Assembly (NCBI GenBank): GCA_032718475.1 | Contig: JAUCBJ010005115.1 | Span: forward strand, 1 to 58,173 | Length of the DNA stretch: 58,173 nt | Direction of reading: 5' to 3' | DNA from: Nemertoderma westbladi | Taxonomy: Eukaryota; Xenacoelomorpha; Nemertodermatida; Nemertodermatidae | In this document: one piece after another, positions 1-12,446 of the stretch | Position numbering within the stretch: position 1 is the stretch's first letter | How the letters are laid out: each line of letters begins with the position of its first letter | Made by a program: the position numbers and the translations under genes | The notes under the pieces: model-generated | Database searches by the model: none | Seen by the model: the letters and a program-made list of their open reading frames with translations, nothing else | Told to the model about the DNA's origin: nothing

Positions 1-798
1 AATGGTGTGCATTGTAAGAATGACCCGAGGTAGTAAAATGTCTGTAGATGACAGTCGATGGTTTGTCATTAATTATCTTTGTCCTGTAGTTGGCTATCCT
101 AGGCTTTAAGTCCTCTGTTGAACCGATACCAAATAAGTTATATTTAAGGCAAGTCACCACATAAATAACATTTTTAGCATTGCAAGATAAATCATTCTTT
201 ATATAAACCCTGTGGCTTTTGTTAATTGTTGAGCTGACATATTTTAAAGGTAATAATACTTTACAGGGGACACATGCCGCTCTGTCACATTTATGAACTC
301 CTAGAAAATCACTGGATGAAGATTCCCTTGTACACCTCAGTCTGGATGGCGCAAGGATATTCTCTGAGGCTGGTGCGCGGCGAGTTACAACTTATTACAA
401 CTTACAACAATTTATGACTATTCCAAAAAGATTTTGTCATAGAATGTTCATCTAGAATTGTGGAATGTTTTGAAATAATCACCTTGGGGTTAGGTAATAG
501 AGGGTCATTATTGTGTACATAGAAAAGTTGGTTGCTTTTTATTCTTTCTAGGCTTGTCTTTTTTTTCTTTAAGTGCTTGAAACTGCGTACTGACTGCTGC
601 AGAAGCAAATTGTGATACAAATATTATAGTGATGATTATTACTACCTGATACATACGATCTACCTGATACAAATCAGCATGTGGAGGAATTGGGCAAAAC
701 GAAGGTCCTTTCTTGAGCAACAAAATTGCTGGGTCATCGATTTCTATGTCTTCATAGACAACACACACATCGACAGTCGATACATCCAAAGTAATCAT
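1..798 (-). pseudogene. Penelope-like element fragment, minus-strand copy
   Basis: Read on the minus strand from about 798 down to 1 and continuing past the window start. The upper part encodes LLKKGPSFCPIPPHAD, which resembles the conserved 'L..G..F.P.P' segment near the start of Penelope-like reverse transcriptases. Lower down it gives PLLPNPKVIISKHSTILDEH and then the region that, in the opposite copy, leads to the Cys motif and GIY-YIG domain. The frame is broken several times, and the core reverse-transcriptase motifs between the N-terminal segment and the C-terminal region are missing. It is a dead, internally deleted copy. The family assignment is inference from motifs. Confidence 0.7.
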
Positions 799-1465
799 AA
801 AACTAGTCTAATAGAGTATGGTTCTGCATTTGTCGCGAGAGGCTGGGATGAGAAAATTTTTGCTCAACAATTTGCTTCTGCAGCAGTCAGTACGCAGTTT
901 CAAGCACTTAAAGTACAAAAAGACAAGCCTAGAAAGAATAAAAAGCAACAACTTTTCAATACACACAATAATGACCCTCTATTACCTAACCCCAAGGTTA
1001 TTATTTCAAAACATTCGGCAATTCTAGATGAACATTCTATGACAAAATCTTTTTGGAATAGTCCTAAATTGGAAGTTGTAACTCGCCGCGCACCAACCTT
1101 AAAGAATATCCTTGCGCCATCCAGACTGAGGTGTACAAGGGAACCTTCATCTAGTGATTTTCTAGGAGTTCATAAATGTGACAGAGCGGCATGTGTCCCC
1201 TGTAAAGTACAGTATTATTACCTTTAAAATATGTCAGCTCTACAACTAATAAATACCACAGGGTTTATATAAATGATTTCTTGCAATGCTAAAAATGTTA
1301 TTTACGTGGTGACTTGCATTAAATGTAACTTATTTGGTATCGGTTCAACAGAGGACTTAAAGCCTAGGATAGCCAACTACAAGACAAAGATAATTAACGA
1401 CAAACCATCGACTGCCATCGACATACATTTTACTAACTCGGGTCATTCTTACAACGCACACCATT
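1..1465. repeat. Large imperfect palindrome made by the two Penelope-like copies
   Basis: Bases 1-612 are the reverse complement of about 867-1465 with scattered differences and a short local expansion near 370-410. A unique loop of about 250 bases separates the arms. The left arm is cut by the window edge, so the palindrome probably extends upstream. Bases 1641-1848, between this palindrome and the LTR element, are AT-rich and hold nothing I recognise. Confidence 0.85.
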
Positions 1466-1640
1466 TGATTGTCTACCAATCTCAGCAAACAAAAAACTGA
1501 ACCGACAAAAACTCAGAATTAAAGAGGGAGAATGGCAGTGCCGGTTGGAAACTTTACAACCGATGGGTTTGAATGTTCTCAACGAGGCGGTGATCAATAA
1601 CTTTGGACTTCATGTTTTCAACCCTTAAGAATTATAAAGA
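867..1640 (+). pseudogene. Penelope-like element 3' portion with GIY-YIG endonuclease remnant
   Basis: Carries the C-terminal half of a Penelope-like polyprotein. In order: FASAAVSTQFQALK; a linker ending in RRAPTLKNILAPSRLR (typical 'R..P.L+..L..S+'); a Cys motif VHKCDRAACVPCK (about 1161-1203); then, one frame away (1273-1500), NVIYVVTCIKC followed by GIGSTEDLKPR, matching the start of the GIY-YIG nuclease domain of this superfamily. A stop at 1225-1227 and a frame change separate the two parts, so the copy is inactive. It begins in the middle of the protein and is 5'-truncated. Coding similarity fades after about 1500; the end near 1640 is an estimate. Confidence 0.75.
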
Positions 1641-1853
1641 TTAAAGATTCACAGATTTAATAAACTCATTAGTTGCTAGGGTAGTATTATTATTTGTAGT
1701 GCAATAATTCTAGAATATCGTTTATTTGAGAGAGATATCGAAAGCTAATAATAAAAAAATAAAATTTTTAGTAATTGATCATATAAGTTGTCACCTTTAG
1801 AATTCTTAAAATATTATTATACTAAAACAACTTGATCTCACACCCTACAGTCA

Positions 1854-3042
1854 TGTAAAAGCTTTTGCGGATATAACCAGTCATTTTCTCCGCACTGTAC
1901 CGTGTAGGTGCTTTTAGCGGACATAACTAGCCATTTTACCGTAATTCGCTTAATACTCTAAAGACTGTAACTCAGATGACGAAATCTGTCAGCTGATTTA
2001 ATGCCAGCGTGGAGCTTTCTTTGTTCTTTGTTCGGCTCGCTCGACCAATCAGAGCGATTTTCACTTTGTGTTGACCAGTGCATACAGAAACCCACCCAAT
2101 TCAGTCAGTGTGTATCTTTCTAAGCCCAGAACACCGGCTTAGGATTCTTCTGTACTTCTGTGGAAGTTTCAGACTTTGACCTAAACATCAGAAACATCAG
2201 ATGGCTTTGATTAAAGGAACGTAAAACTATTAACGCAGCACACCGCCACATCGCGGCATTATGCAACTCAATTCAACTACTGAATCATTGCTGAATCATA
2301 CTTCATATCTGAATCGCCACACCGCGGCACTACGCAACGCGATTCAACTACACATACTGACTGTTCACCGCATTATTTGATTCTGTTATTAATTGGTGTT
2401 ACTGTGTTATGTTGGTACATATTGCTGATACATTTAGAGAATACCGATGAATAATCATAAAACCCTCAATCTCTTTGATTACTAAAGGTTAGAGGAACAG
2501 GTTTACCAGTAGCAACTGCGACTTACATTATAGTGGTTTTTGTGTGAATTGAATGCTATTTAATAATCCCTACATGTGTCAGTTGCGATCCTCCTTATAT
2601 ATGATCAAATTCAGTGACGGTCGGCAGATCAGTGCGCAGTAGTGTGAAGTAGTGTGAAGTCGTGTGAGGTAGTGTGAAGGTTAATAAAGCATCTCCTAAA
2701 GAATGCGCCTTTTACGAAACTCAGTAGCCATCCAGTTGTGATTAGTATAAGTCATAACTCTGTTTTCATACTTAAAGCGCCACGTCCTAAAGGAACTGTT
2801 AATATTTCCCCGAAAGTAAATATATTGTCAGAGATTATATATTAACGATCAATCGAATAATACAGTAGGTCTACACTGCAATCACTATCAAAGCATCCGA
2901 ATCCAGTCTCCCTTAACTGTGGGTGAATGGTCGCGCACAGGCTGGCTTCGGCTGATGTACCTTCAGTACATTAAATAATTGATATACAAAAAGACACCTA
3001 AAATTGGCAGGTTAAACTGCTAAAGGTCTAAAAGCGCGAACA
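1854..3042 (+). repeat. 5' LTR of the Bel/Pao element
   Basis: Begins tgtaaaagctttt and ends gcgcgaaca. Inside are a TATA-like ttatatat (2595-2602), four diverged copies of the decamer agtgtgaagt (about 2640-2680) and a polyadenylation signal aataaa (2683-2688), giving a plausible promoter-R-poly(A) layout. It differs from the 3' LTR by scattered substitutions (a few percent) and lacks an insertion of about 45 bases found near the start of the 3' copy. Confidence 0.92.
2595..2688 (+). promoter_or_regulatory. LTR TATA-like box and polyadenylation signal
   Basis: ttatatat at 2595-2602 lies about 80 bases before aataaa at 2683-2688, with decamer repeats between them. The same arrangement recurs in the 3' LTR (13323-13330 and 13411-13416). 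The positions fit transcription start and RNA 3'-end signals; their function is inferred. Confidence 0.5.
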
Positions 3043-4670
3043 TTAATAGTTTTATTCTTGATTGCACGTAGGCAATAAATTCGAATGTACCGGTCGGACG
3101 GTAAACTGTAGGCCTAACTGCCTAAACACCCGAAACCGGTACTTACAGGTACCAGTATTAGATCGATTGTGATATATTGTATATTGTAGGCTATTAGGGG
3201 ATTAGGGATTGATCACCCCTTCTTCCTTTGTATGGTTTACGTATTTCTGTCAGTTATATTTCTGCCAGCGTTTGGTTTGTATTTTGTTTGTGTAGTCTGT
3301 ACGGGTAGCGTAATATTTATTATTCAGAGTTATGCGATTATTCGCAACATACACAACCCCAAGTTTATTCCTACAGTAATTGTGCTTGTTATACATACCG
3401 TTATAGTTAAATTAACCCCGGTACTACATCAGGGCTGTTTGGCGTAGGTAAAGACTGGTGATTTTATGCTCTAGTCACTCCAGCAGATACCGTGGTTCTT
3501 TTAGCTGTACAAGTATTTTTAACTGCTGGTTATTTGTTCTATAAGTACTTGTACCTAATTTAGGGTTTAGTGTACAGTGCTTTCCGAAGGTAATTACTGT
3601 GTAGGCAGTATATTTGTGTTGTAAAGTGGTTAATAGGCACGTTAGCTATGGTTGGCTGCGGTAATTAACTTCTAGGTAGGGACATTCCGGGTACATAATG
3701 TAGTACTTATAGAGCTGTAAAGCTAGAGACTATAAGTCGTCAGACGGTGGTAATTTCTTATCTAGACGACGCAATATATTTACTACTGCTTTATTATTTT
3801 CAAATACCGTAGTTTCCTGTCCGTTTGTAAGAACCAGAAATTCTAACCCCTTATTAGGCTGGTTTGTAGATTTCCTGTAAAATTACCCCTAAAAATTTGT
3901 ACGTGTAACTTTTGTGTTTATATAGAGATTGTAATCTCACACAGTAATTGTACGTAATTTGTAGTAATAAGTAACTTAGTAAATTATAATTATTTGTTTT
4001 AGTGTCCAATAAGTAGCACTCCACTGAGAGCGTTCAGCTTCTGTGAAGTGACTCCTTACCTAGAAATAATAACATTTATTTCAAATATTGTTACAAAAAC
4101 CCATTAAATGGGTATATATATATTATAAATCAACTCAAGCCGATTTATAAAATAGTAGGCCTGTCATCCATCAATTAGGTCTTAATATCAGTTGGACTAC
4201 TGCTTAAATAACGGTAATAAAGTAACGTAAAGTAACCCTAAAATTCAGAAATTCAGTTATTATAAAATAATTGACATACCGGTATTTACGATAGGCTTAT
4301 TATATTTATTTCTATAAATTTAAGCTGAAATTATATACCGGTATTCTGTAATTAATTCTAGTCTATAATTATACTTATATATACTATAGGTGTATACTGT
4401 ATACCGGTATTCACAATAGGCTTATTATATATTTATATATATTTGCGCTGAAATTATATACCAGTATTCTGTGACGAACCCTAGTCTGTAATAATACTTA
4501 TATATATACTATAAGTGTATACCGGTATTCTAATATATTATATATATTGCGTTACATTGAGTAACGGTATTGGCAATTAATTACTAGGCTTACAGTTACA
4601 GTTGATACTGAATTACTAGACTTGCTTTAACTGTCGTTATAGTAGTAGGCATTCAACTGTACAATCCAAC
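3043..4670 (+). other. 5' leader of the Bel/Pao element
   Basis: About 1.6 kb between the 5' LTR and the first gag codon. No convincing coding sequence is present; a short hydrophobic frame at 3232-3447 has no support. Bases 4276-4400 and 4401-4518 are a diverged tandem duplication of about 120 bases, each beginning ataccggtatt, with a third partial start at 4519. Confidence 0.6.
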
Positions 4671-6041
4671 ATGTCTGACACAAAACAAACACTGTCAGAT
4701 AGTCTCTTAGAAAGTGTTAGAATAAGTATTAGACTTAGACAGCGTATTAAAAGGATCTGTGACCAAGATCAAAGTATAGAACATCCCAGACCAAAGTACA
4801 AGTCCCCTCCTACTGTAAGAAAGGTCATCCCTCCAGTAGTAGTATCAGACCCTAGGCTAGTAAAGCACCATAGGTCTATCATAGGCACTAGGGCTCAAGT
4901 TAAGCGGGACCAAGAGGCAGCTGTTAAACAGCAGCAGCACCCGAAACGAGAACTTATTTCCCAGCGGCCCGAAAACTCCAGTAGTTCAGACACTCTAGAG
5001 TTGACACCCGAAATCGGAGCAAGGATGACAGAAGCGGTTTCTCCAGATCCACTTCTCATTCTTCCTGAAGCCATCCTCACTAGAGTATTGATTGCGGTGG
5101 AGGAACACCAAATTGATTGGGCATGAAGTAAGCGATCGACCAAGGACAGTTATGCGGGATACACAATAGAGGAACTGAAGTCTATTGTCGAGACGCAATG
5201 GAACTTCCCCGGACCCGGACTCCCGTTTAACTTGTCGGAAGCTGCCTGGGAAGACTTATACAGGATGGGAGTGGTAAAGGACACTAGAGATCCAGCTGTG
5301 TGGAAGAGGTCGGCAGCAGGATATGTACAGGGATTCTTCAGCTCTTTGGAGCGATTGGAGGAACAACTGTTTCAACAACCCCAAGGACCTCAAGAGCAGG
5401 GAGAACTGCTTTATCAAGTTCGAGAAAGAATTCTAAGAATCAGACTAATCCTATCGGCCTTTGAGGAAGCTTCGAAAAGAAGCCAAGACACGTCGTTGCA
5501 AGTTGCCGTAAAGACTTGGTTCCAGCGGGTGGGTCTCAAAGTTCAAAGAACGGCCCAGTGGAAATTTCAGCTGGCTGAGCGCTCAACCCACGGAGAATCA
5601 ACAGACGCTACCTTTTCTCAAGTGGAAAGCGAAGCGACAGCAGAGAAACCTCAGAAGAAGGACGCTATTGACATATATCTGTCAGACTATCAACGATTTC
5701 TAGGTGACGAAGAGTTGAGGAGACGGCTGGCTGGACTTCGTCCTAATAGTGAAGGAGCCAAGTTTGTGTTGGACGCAATAGATGCGGAAAGGTTAGAAGC
5801 GGATCGAGCTAAATTTGATGAAAGAATCCGCATCGTTAGGGAACAGGAAGAACAATTAAAGAAAAAACAAATAGAAAACAGAAAGGCAGCAACAGCAGCA
5901 GCGGCAGAAGTGAAAAGTAAAGCTGCAGCAGCAGAAGCCGAAAGAACTGCGGCGGAGGCAGTGGTAGAAGCAGAACGGAAGGCATCTGAAGAGACAACCC
6001 AACTAGAGTTGGAAAATCTTCAAGAGAAGCAAGACTACTAA
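4671..6041 (+). pseudogene. Bel/Pao gag-like N-terminal region with one in-frame stop
   Basis: Starts at ATG 4671 (MSDTKQTLSDSLLES) and runs in one frame to 6041 except for a TGA at 5124-5126. The first part is basic and Ser/Pro-rich. After the stop come a helical, charged domain (PFNLSEAAWEDLYRM near 5225) and then a long Ala/Glu/Lys coiled coil (about 5790-6030, for example AAAAEVKSKAAAAEAERTAA). This matches the general character of gag proteins, but no precise domain is recognised. A frameshift near 6035 moves the continuing frame by two, so the segments belong to one decayed polyprotein with the frames downstream. Confidence 0.7.
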
Positions 6042-6043
6042 AT

Positions 6044-6716
6044 AAACAGATAACAGCTAGTCAGATGCAGCTGATAAGTCGATCTACTCCCAAGCGACAG
6101 GGATTTACATCATCTGATGGAGGCGAGACAACAGATACTGAAGGTAGAGGAAATAAATCTCGTTCCAGCGGACGTAGAAGGGCGCTGCACCGGCAGAAAT
6201 TGCCTGATTTGCCTCCAGCCGTGAGAAGGCAACTAGCTAGTGTAGATTTGAGTAATCCTGCGCCTACAGACCAAATTATTAGGGAAGAAAGACTCCCTAC
6301 TATAGTAGATGAGCCTGAAATAATTAGGCCTGTTCTCGAAGCCACTCCCTCTGTGATAGAGACCCCTGTACTTCCAGAACCTAACTCTAAATTCCCTTTG
6401 CACAGTACTAAACTACCTGTGCCCAGTAGAATAGGCCCTGAATCCGCCCCAGTCCTGGACGCCGAGCAAGACATCAACAATTTGTTGCCCGTCGACCCGC
6501 TACTATGTTGCGGCTCCCGCTTCGGCGGTCGAGTGGGTGGATGAGGGACGGCGGGGGATGGATCTCCTGCTCGGGCGGATGCAGGAGACTGTTCACCAGT
6601 TCAAGGGAACAGTAAGGGAAAGTAGGTTAGAGTTGCAAGAAGTGCAGTAGAGTATCGCGTTAGAACGCGATAAATTAGTAAATATACAAAGGGGTATACC
6701 ACCACCCCCTGTAACA
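6044..6716 (+). pseudogene. Bel/Pao polyprotein middle segment, frameshifted
   Basis: Open in another frame from about 6044 to 6544: a low-complexity Pro/Arg/Ser-rich linker (SRSTPKRQGFTSSDGGETTD, then PVLPEPNSKFPLHSTK). Around 6507 the original frame becomes open again (EWVDEGRRGMDLLLGRMQET) and runs into the next segment, interrupted by a TAG at 6648-6650. The segment joins the gag-like N-terminus to the zinc-knuckle/protease part and shows that the polyprotein was once continuous. No known domain is seen. Confidence 0.55.
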
Positions 6717-8663
6717 ATGTGTCAACCTGTTAGGTCTGAAGTATTTCATGCGCAAGGTGTGGAGCCTACACGCATCTATACTTCTAGTGAAATAGAAACT
6801 CCTATAGTAAACCCTATTAATGGTAATTATAAACCTGTTGACAATGATATTCCATATAGACATGATCATAATCCGAGAAATTTATATACCGATAACTCGA
6901 TATTAAATAACACGATGGCCCAAGAAAGTTTTAGCGTCAAATGGCGTCAAATGCCTAGAACCGAAGCCCGTCAAGCGGTAAAGGTGGGAGAGATCGTCAA
7001 GTTCAATGGAGATGAGATGAAATGGTTACCTTTTAATGAATATTACAAAGATAACATACAGAACTCTGTACTATCTAACGGAGAGAAACTAAGATTCCTC
7101 ATCGAGTGCTTGGAAGGACCTCCCAAGTTAATGGCGTTAAAGTTTATTGGACATCCAGATGGATTGAGACTAGTTTGGGATACACTAAACATCAGGTATG
7201 GTAATAGGACTAACATAGCTCGGTATTTGTATGCGAAATTAATGACCGAGAACAGCGGGAAAGACACCGAAAGATCTTATTATGTCAACAAAACTCGGAA
7301 AGACGTAAGTAAATTTAAGTCTCGAACCAGTGACAGAAGAGAACAGGTAACAACTCCTCCCACGTCTCCTAAGAGAATTCATGGAAGAAGGCCCGAGGAA
7401 AGAACAAGCGTGCACCACACAGCACAGGTTAAAGTAAGTAACATCAAGCCCAAATGTGTATTGTGTGACGGGCCCCATCGCTTGAGTGGGTGTGATGAAT
7501 TCTTAAAGAAATCCCTAAAGTATAGACGTGATGTCATGTGGGATAAGCGGTTGTGTTATAATTGTCTCAGACGAGGACACCAATGGCAGACCTGTTACTC
7601 AGATGCTAGGTGTGCTAAGTGCGGCGCGAAACATCATATCTTGCTGCACACAGAATTTGAAAGAACCCGCACAAGTCAGGTAAGTGAGCCCGAACTACAT
7701 GTCCAATTCGGTGATGTGAACGACACTGACCACAGCTCTGAGATGGAAGGATTCTACACAGACGAATTCTCCGATGAAAATGAATCCTGTTATATGACAA
7801 ACACAGCGGTGTATCGAGCACTTACGTATGAGACTGAAACCGATAGCGAGCTCCCCCTAACTATTCCGGACCGACAACCATCTTGGAAAGCGCCAACTTC
7901 CAACGTAGGAATCCGGGAATTTCCCATAGTGCAGTTGAGAGTCCACGGGTTAAAAAAGAGCTATATAGTGAACGCCCTCCTTGACTCTGGCAGCACAGGA
8001 ACATTCATCGACAAAGAACTAGCCGAAGACATCTTTGCTGGACAACCCAAGTTCCGAACTAAGTTGAACCTTTCAGGAATTATGCAGGTTTGGAAATCTA
8101 CAGTAGCTACAGACTACTATGTAGGCGCGTTGTCCACCCCCCAGGATGAACTAGGAGAACACAGTATAAGGTCAGTAAAAATGGTGGCGATAAAGAACTT
8201 CGCTACCAGCCAAGTGGAACCTTATAACTGGGATGAAGACGATTTCACCCAGCAGCATGAGATACCTAGATTCAACATCGACTACCCAGGGGTACAAATA
8301 CTCATCGGCCAAAATGCGCATGAGGCGCTTGAGACATTAGAGAAACGGCCTGCTCAACCGCAACCACTGCAAACCTATGCGGGAAGAACAAGAGTAGGTT
8401 GGTACTTCACTGGACCTTCCCATAGGACACTCATGGAAAGGCTACCCAAAGATCAGGTCCATCAGGTGAGTGAATGGGAAGAAGACATCAGTGAGGGAGA
8501 GACAACCACAACTGAGGGAACACCATACTCTTCAGGTAATGACGATATTAACTCTAATGTAGATCAATGGAGACATTGCCTTGGGACGATTAATCCAGCC
8601 GACATCGCTTCCAGAGGAGCAACTCCTCAAGAACTGATAGATATTCCAGACTGGTTAGGTTGA
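6717..8663 (+). pseudogene. Bel/Pao gag-pol: DUF1759, zinc knuckles, aspartic protease
   Basis: A 648-codon open frame. Residues about 95-165 (FNGDEMKWLPFNEYYKD... NIRYGNRTNIARYLYAKL) match the DUF1759 gag segment of Bel/Pao. Residues 246-310 hold three Cys/His knuckles: CVLCDGPHRLSGC, CYNCLRRGHQWQTC and CAKCGAKHHILLH; the last, ending HH...H, is characteristic. The protease follows, with the catalytic triplet in LLDSGSTGTFID (about 7977-8012) and, further on, ILIGQNAHEAL. After TRVGWYF the sequence jumps at about 8563 to WRHCLGTINPADIASRG, which in intact elements lies after RNase H. Reverse transcriptase and RNase H have therefore been deleted with the frame kept. It ends at TGA 8661-8663, where intact relatives continue. 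Confidence 0.88.
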
Positions 8664-9197
8664 CCCGACTTCCTAAGTAAAGAAGAGGATGAATGGCCTC
8701 CTCATCTCACCACGGCTGAGATTAGACAAGCCAAGGGAGCGGAGAAAGTCAAACCTAAAACCCGGACGAGTAAATCAAAGTTATTTAAACCCGCGATTGA
8801 TCTGTCTTTACTACACATTTCAGGGGACGACGCTGTGGGTCTAAACTCCCCCGCCGCAAAAAACTCTGTTGTGGAAATCAGAGAAAGAGACTGGAAATCT
8901 GGAACACCAGACGTCTCGCAGGGACTCTCACCTCTCCTACAGGGAGCGATAAACCACTATAGCTCCTGGAATCGGCTTTGTAAGGCCGCCGTGTATTTGA
9001 AGCGATGTTTCTATCGTCACTATTCCAGGACGAAGAGGAAACCTGGAATTGTATTCGAAACACAACAACTCAATCGCCCAGTTGGTCGTTTATGTTTACT
9101 GGAAAGAGACCGAGAACTGTCAGGAAACTATGGAAGGCAAGATACTCTTCCCACGACCACCTCCCTAATCCAACAAACATCTAGGGACTCCCCAACG
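8664..9197 (+). pseudogene. Remnant of the RNase H-integrase linker
   Basis: Beyond the TGA the same frame reads on as PDFLSKEEDEWPPHL, the expected continuation after the Trp of 'NPADIASRG...W', and then INHYSSWNRLCKAAVYLKR (about 8956-9012). The latter matches the 'SSW.RLLRV.AW' helix that precedes integrase in Bel/Pao. The frame then degenerates. No zinc-binding HHCC region and no D,D,E integrase core can be found, so integrase is essentially missing. Confidence 0.7.
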
Positions 9198-9200
9198 TAA

Positions 9201-10897
9201 CAGCGTCTGGAGTGGGTGTGTGACTATATTATTTTATATTTGTTTTTATTATTTTATATTTATGTATGTATTATTATGTAATTTTATTATAATCGTTTTC
9301 TTTAATTTTATTTAGTAGAATGTTATTTGAGCGATTATTTAGTAGATTAGTGCAATATATATTAGTGTTTATTACTTACTTACTTATATTATATTATATA
9401 TTTAGTGCAACGGCGAGAAATAATTCTTTTTCTCTTTCCTTACTGTCCGTATCATATTATAAATACAGTAAGATGAAATGTCCGTACTTATTAAAGTGCA
9501 ATAAAGCTCCTACTATATTCAAGTATTATTGGTAAGTAGAGTATTAGGAATGCAAAGTTCAGATCCTCGTGTCTCAGCTAAACCAAGCTCTGGGTAGACC
9601 TTGGAAACGACTTGCCTCTTCTCACTGACATTGCTTCTTGCAATATTGCAATATTAAATAATACATATAGTAGCGTGATGTCCCTTTAACAGTAGCGTAC
9701 AATGCAAATAAATCTGTTAAACCCTTTGACCATCTGTAATTCTAGTCGATTAAGATATCGTGGCACCCACCGATATACTTGAAAGACAAAATTCTAGAAT
9801 CAGTGGTTAACGTCCCCAGACAAGTTCTGGAATAAACCGGTGCCCATCTTAAATATTAACTATTAATATTTATAAAATCTGTCAAACAAATACAATAGAG
9901 TAAATACTTACAAGTTAACTCTAGAAAATCTATAAATTAAAATCTGTTAAATTTTAGATCCTTTAAAATTCTAGTCGATTAAGATATCGTAGCACTTACC
10001 GATACTCTTAAAAGGACAAATTTCCTAGAATCAAGGATCCCAGTCCCCAGACATGCCCTGGAATAAAATTGTGCTTATTCCAACATTAAATAATAAAATT
10101 TACGGGAATAAATTTAAATTCATCTCTTTTAATGAATTTGATAAATTGTCATTTTTATACAATAATTTATAACATTCCCAAAATTCCATTAATTAATAGA
10201 CCATGGGAGCGGAGATTCACCCTATTAAGTATATTAGCGTGAGAGAATCTCCAATATATAGTCAATAGCCGATAAAATTCATAAAATCATGTATAAGGGG
10301 GAATATTGACAATTAAAGAATTACTATTAAATAGCATCCCAGATCTGTATGCATGAGAATTACCCTAATTCTACTGCTAGCTTTCCATAATGTCACCATG
10401 GCAACAACCACGCTAGAATTAGAAGTGAGTTAAAAGAACAATAAAAGGCTTGCCCCATTGAATAGCATACGGAATAAATAGCGCACTGCTAGAATCCAGG
10501 GATACATAATAATAACGTGGCATTCTGGAAGGCATTTGACTAACGGACAAATGGCCTGAATGTGTACAATTTGTGACAGTTGTGTGGAATTTGTGCGTTT
10601 ATAGGTGAATGTTACTACTAAAGTGTGTTTACAGTAGCGAGTCGCAGTTGTGAAAGTAGCCCTACCTAGGTAGCGCAGTAAGAACCTGAAGTAAATCTAA
10701 GCCCTTGGGATGGACAGTGGAGTGACTCGCGCTGGTATTGTTGTCGTTGTGTAGCTACTACATTGGCGAAAGGCACATCGGCGACAGTACATCAGTGTTG
10801 AGGATCTTGCACTGTCCGGGGGCATTGAGGGGTAGGCAGCAACGACCGCTAGCCTAATTATGATTAATTATAATATCGATAAACTCATATAGCAGCT
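9201..10897 (+). other. Non-coding spacer inside the Bel/Pao element
   Basis: AT-rich, without a supported gene. It contains a diverged direct duplication: about 9711-9860 and 9941-10100 share ttctagtcgattaagatatc and the following hundred bases, including ccccagacaagttctggaat and its variant. Bases 10560-10890 are less AT-rich and lead into the next reading frame. Confidence 0.6.
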
Positions 10898-12446
10898 ATG
10901 ACTGAGTTGATAGAAGATGATCTTGATATCAGGGAGCGATATACCCTACCATTGCTAGCATTTGTTGATAGTTTAATACGCGGCGACGTTCGTCAACCTA
11001 CTACGGAGGACGATGGCCGTTATATAGAACCGCCAATGTCAAAGGAACAACTCACGCGTGAATTGGACTATAGAAAATTCACCGCTCGCTATACACATCG
11101 TAATGGTACATATATGGACTTCTTAACTACTGGTCATCCTATCGATTTACATGATATGGACGATGTCGACACCGAAAGGGAAATGGTCCTATTTAAATAT
11201 CATACCCAGCGGAGTCGGAACGATAAACTGAGAATCGAATGCGAAAATTCTATTCGAAATCGACTCGAAAGAGAAGACGTTAAAGAACCGGATAAACGCA
11301 GTGACTTCAACGTATATTTGGAATTCTTGAGAGAGACATTGTAAAACTGGAGAAAGATCACCCGCGTTTCCCCTACAAGACGTGCGTCTTTGGTATTATT
11401 ACGATGAATGCCCTAGACCCAACCAACACACGGAAAGACATAAACATCCGCGGAGACGTTGCGCTAAACACAGTTTTACTCGCTATATTTACGGGAGTTT
11501 CGAGCGAAACTTGTTCAACGTATCACCTACGCTCGCCCGACTCAAACGATCCTTAAATAAACCAATGATCGGAGTTCCGGAATACTCGGTCAGATCTCCT
11601 CATTCCCTGGTGAAACCTCAGACTCTTGATCCTAATGGTATCAACCCTGAACCCCTGATCCCCCTGAACTGTACTCATTGTTCAAAGATTTAGTGTTACC
11701 CGAACAATTAGTCGGTGGCACTCTGGTTGTGGGCTCCCTAGATATTCGCCCATTTTACCTAGCTGGATTGGGACGCGGACATCTAATATCGCCATTCAAC
11801 CGTATCATCGTCCCGGTTTAACTCCGATACAACCTGTCACCGAGGTGGAGGAGAGAGTTGTACGCAACGCGTTACACACTATTCGACAAAAGATCGGAAA
11901 GGGAACCTACGATTGTTTAGAGAAACGTAAATTGCAGCAGCAAGTCCAAGCGGTAAACGAATTAGCTTTATCTCAGTTCGATCGGGAAATCCAGAATCTC
12001 TAAGAAGATATCGAACTTGGACGACCCTACTCTCTAAACGAGTTTTAGACGAATGCTTCCAACGACAAGCGGAGGAAAATCAGCTCAAGGAGAAGCATAT
12101 CGATTTCGACAGAGCCCGAGAACGCGAGTCGGAAAGAACCATCAAACCGAGGAAATTTCTCACTACACACGGTCCACCTACCGCTCTTGTGCAGACGAAT
12201 CATCAGGGACCAGTAAGAGCTACTGTCTTGAAACACGCTCTGAAGGTTGTTCGACCTCGTTCCACTGAGGTTGATACCGATCAACCGAGTACCTCGACCG
12301 GCGGATACACCGACCATCATCCTAAACCTTCCGATGCAATTGTATTGCACCCTTCACCCAGGAGTTTTAGCCCTCCTAGTAAAGTGGCTCGCCCCAAAGA
12401 GAAAAGGACTCTTGCTAGCCTCAAAAAACTGCGTAAACGCCGTTAG
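10898..12446 (+). pseudogene. Unrecognised third coding region of the Bel/Pao element, broken
   Basis: An ATG at 10898 opens 148 codons (MTELIEDDLDIRERYTLPLL...) that stop at 11344. The protein character continues in another frame from about 11347 to 11693 (DVRLWYYYDECPRPNQH, ending ...LNCTHCSKI), then in further frames: GTYDCLEKRKLQQQVQAVNE about 11900-12000, a charged helix DECFQRQAEENQLKEKH about 12048-12100, and a Ser/Pro/Lys-rich basic tail to 12446 (ARPKEKRTLASLKKLRKRR). Joined, it would be a hydrophilic, partly coiled-coil protein of about 500 residues with a basic C-terminus and no membrane segment, so not a typical envelope. I do not recognise the family. At least three frame breaks are present. 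It may be a chromatin- or RNA-binding accessory protein (inference only), or sequence captured from the host. Confidence 0.5.

Noticed and set aside
3232-3447. Hydrophobic 71-codon frame in the Bel/Pao leader
   Set aside because: Short, T-rich, with no similarity and no neighbouring coding signal; probably chance in AT-rich DNA.
9320-9535. 71-codon frame in the Bel/Pao spacer
   Set aside because: Low-complexity hydrophobic translation of T-rich DNA with no support.
10898-12446. Envelope gene of an endogenous retrovirus
   Set aside because: The position would fit, but there is no signal peptide, no fusion or membrane segment and no cysteine pattern; the protein is hydrophilic and basic.
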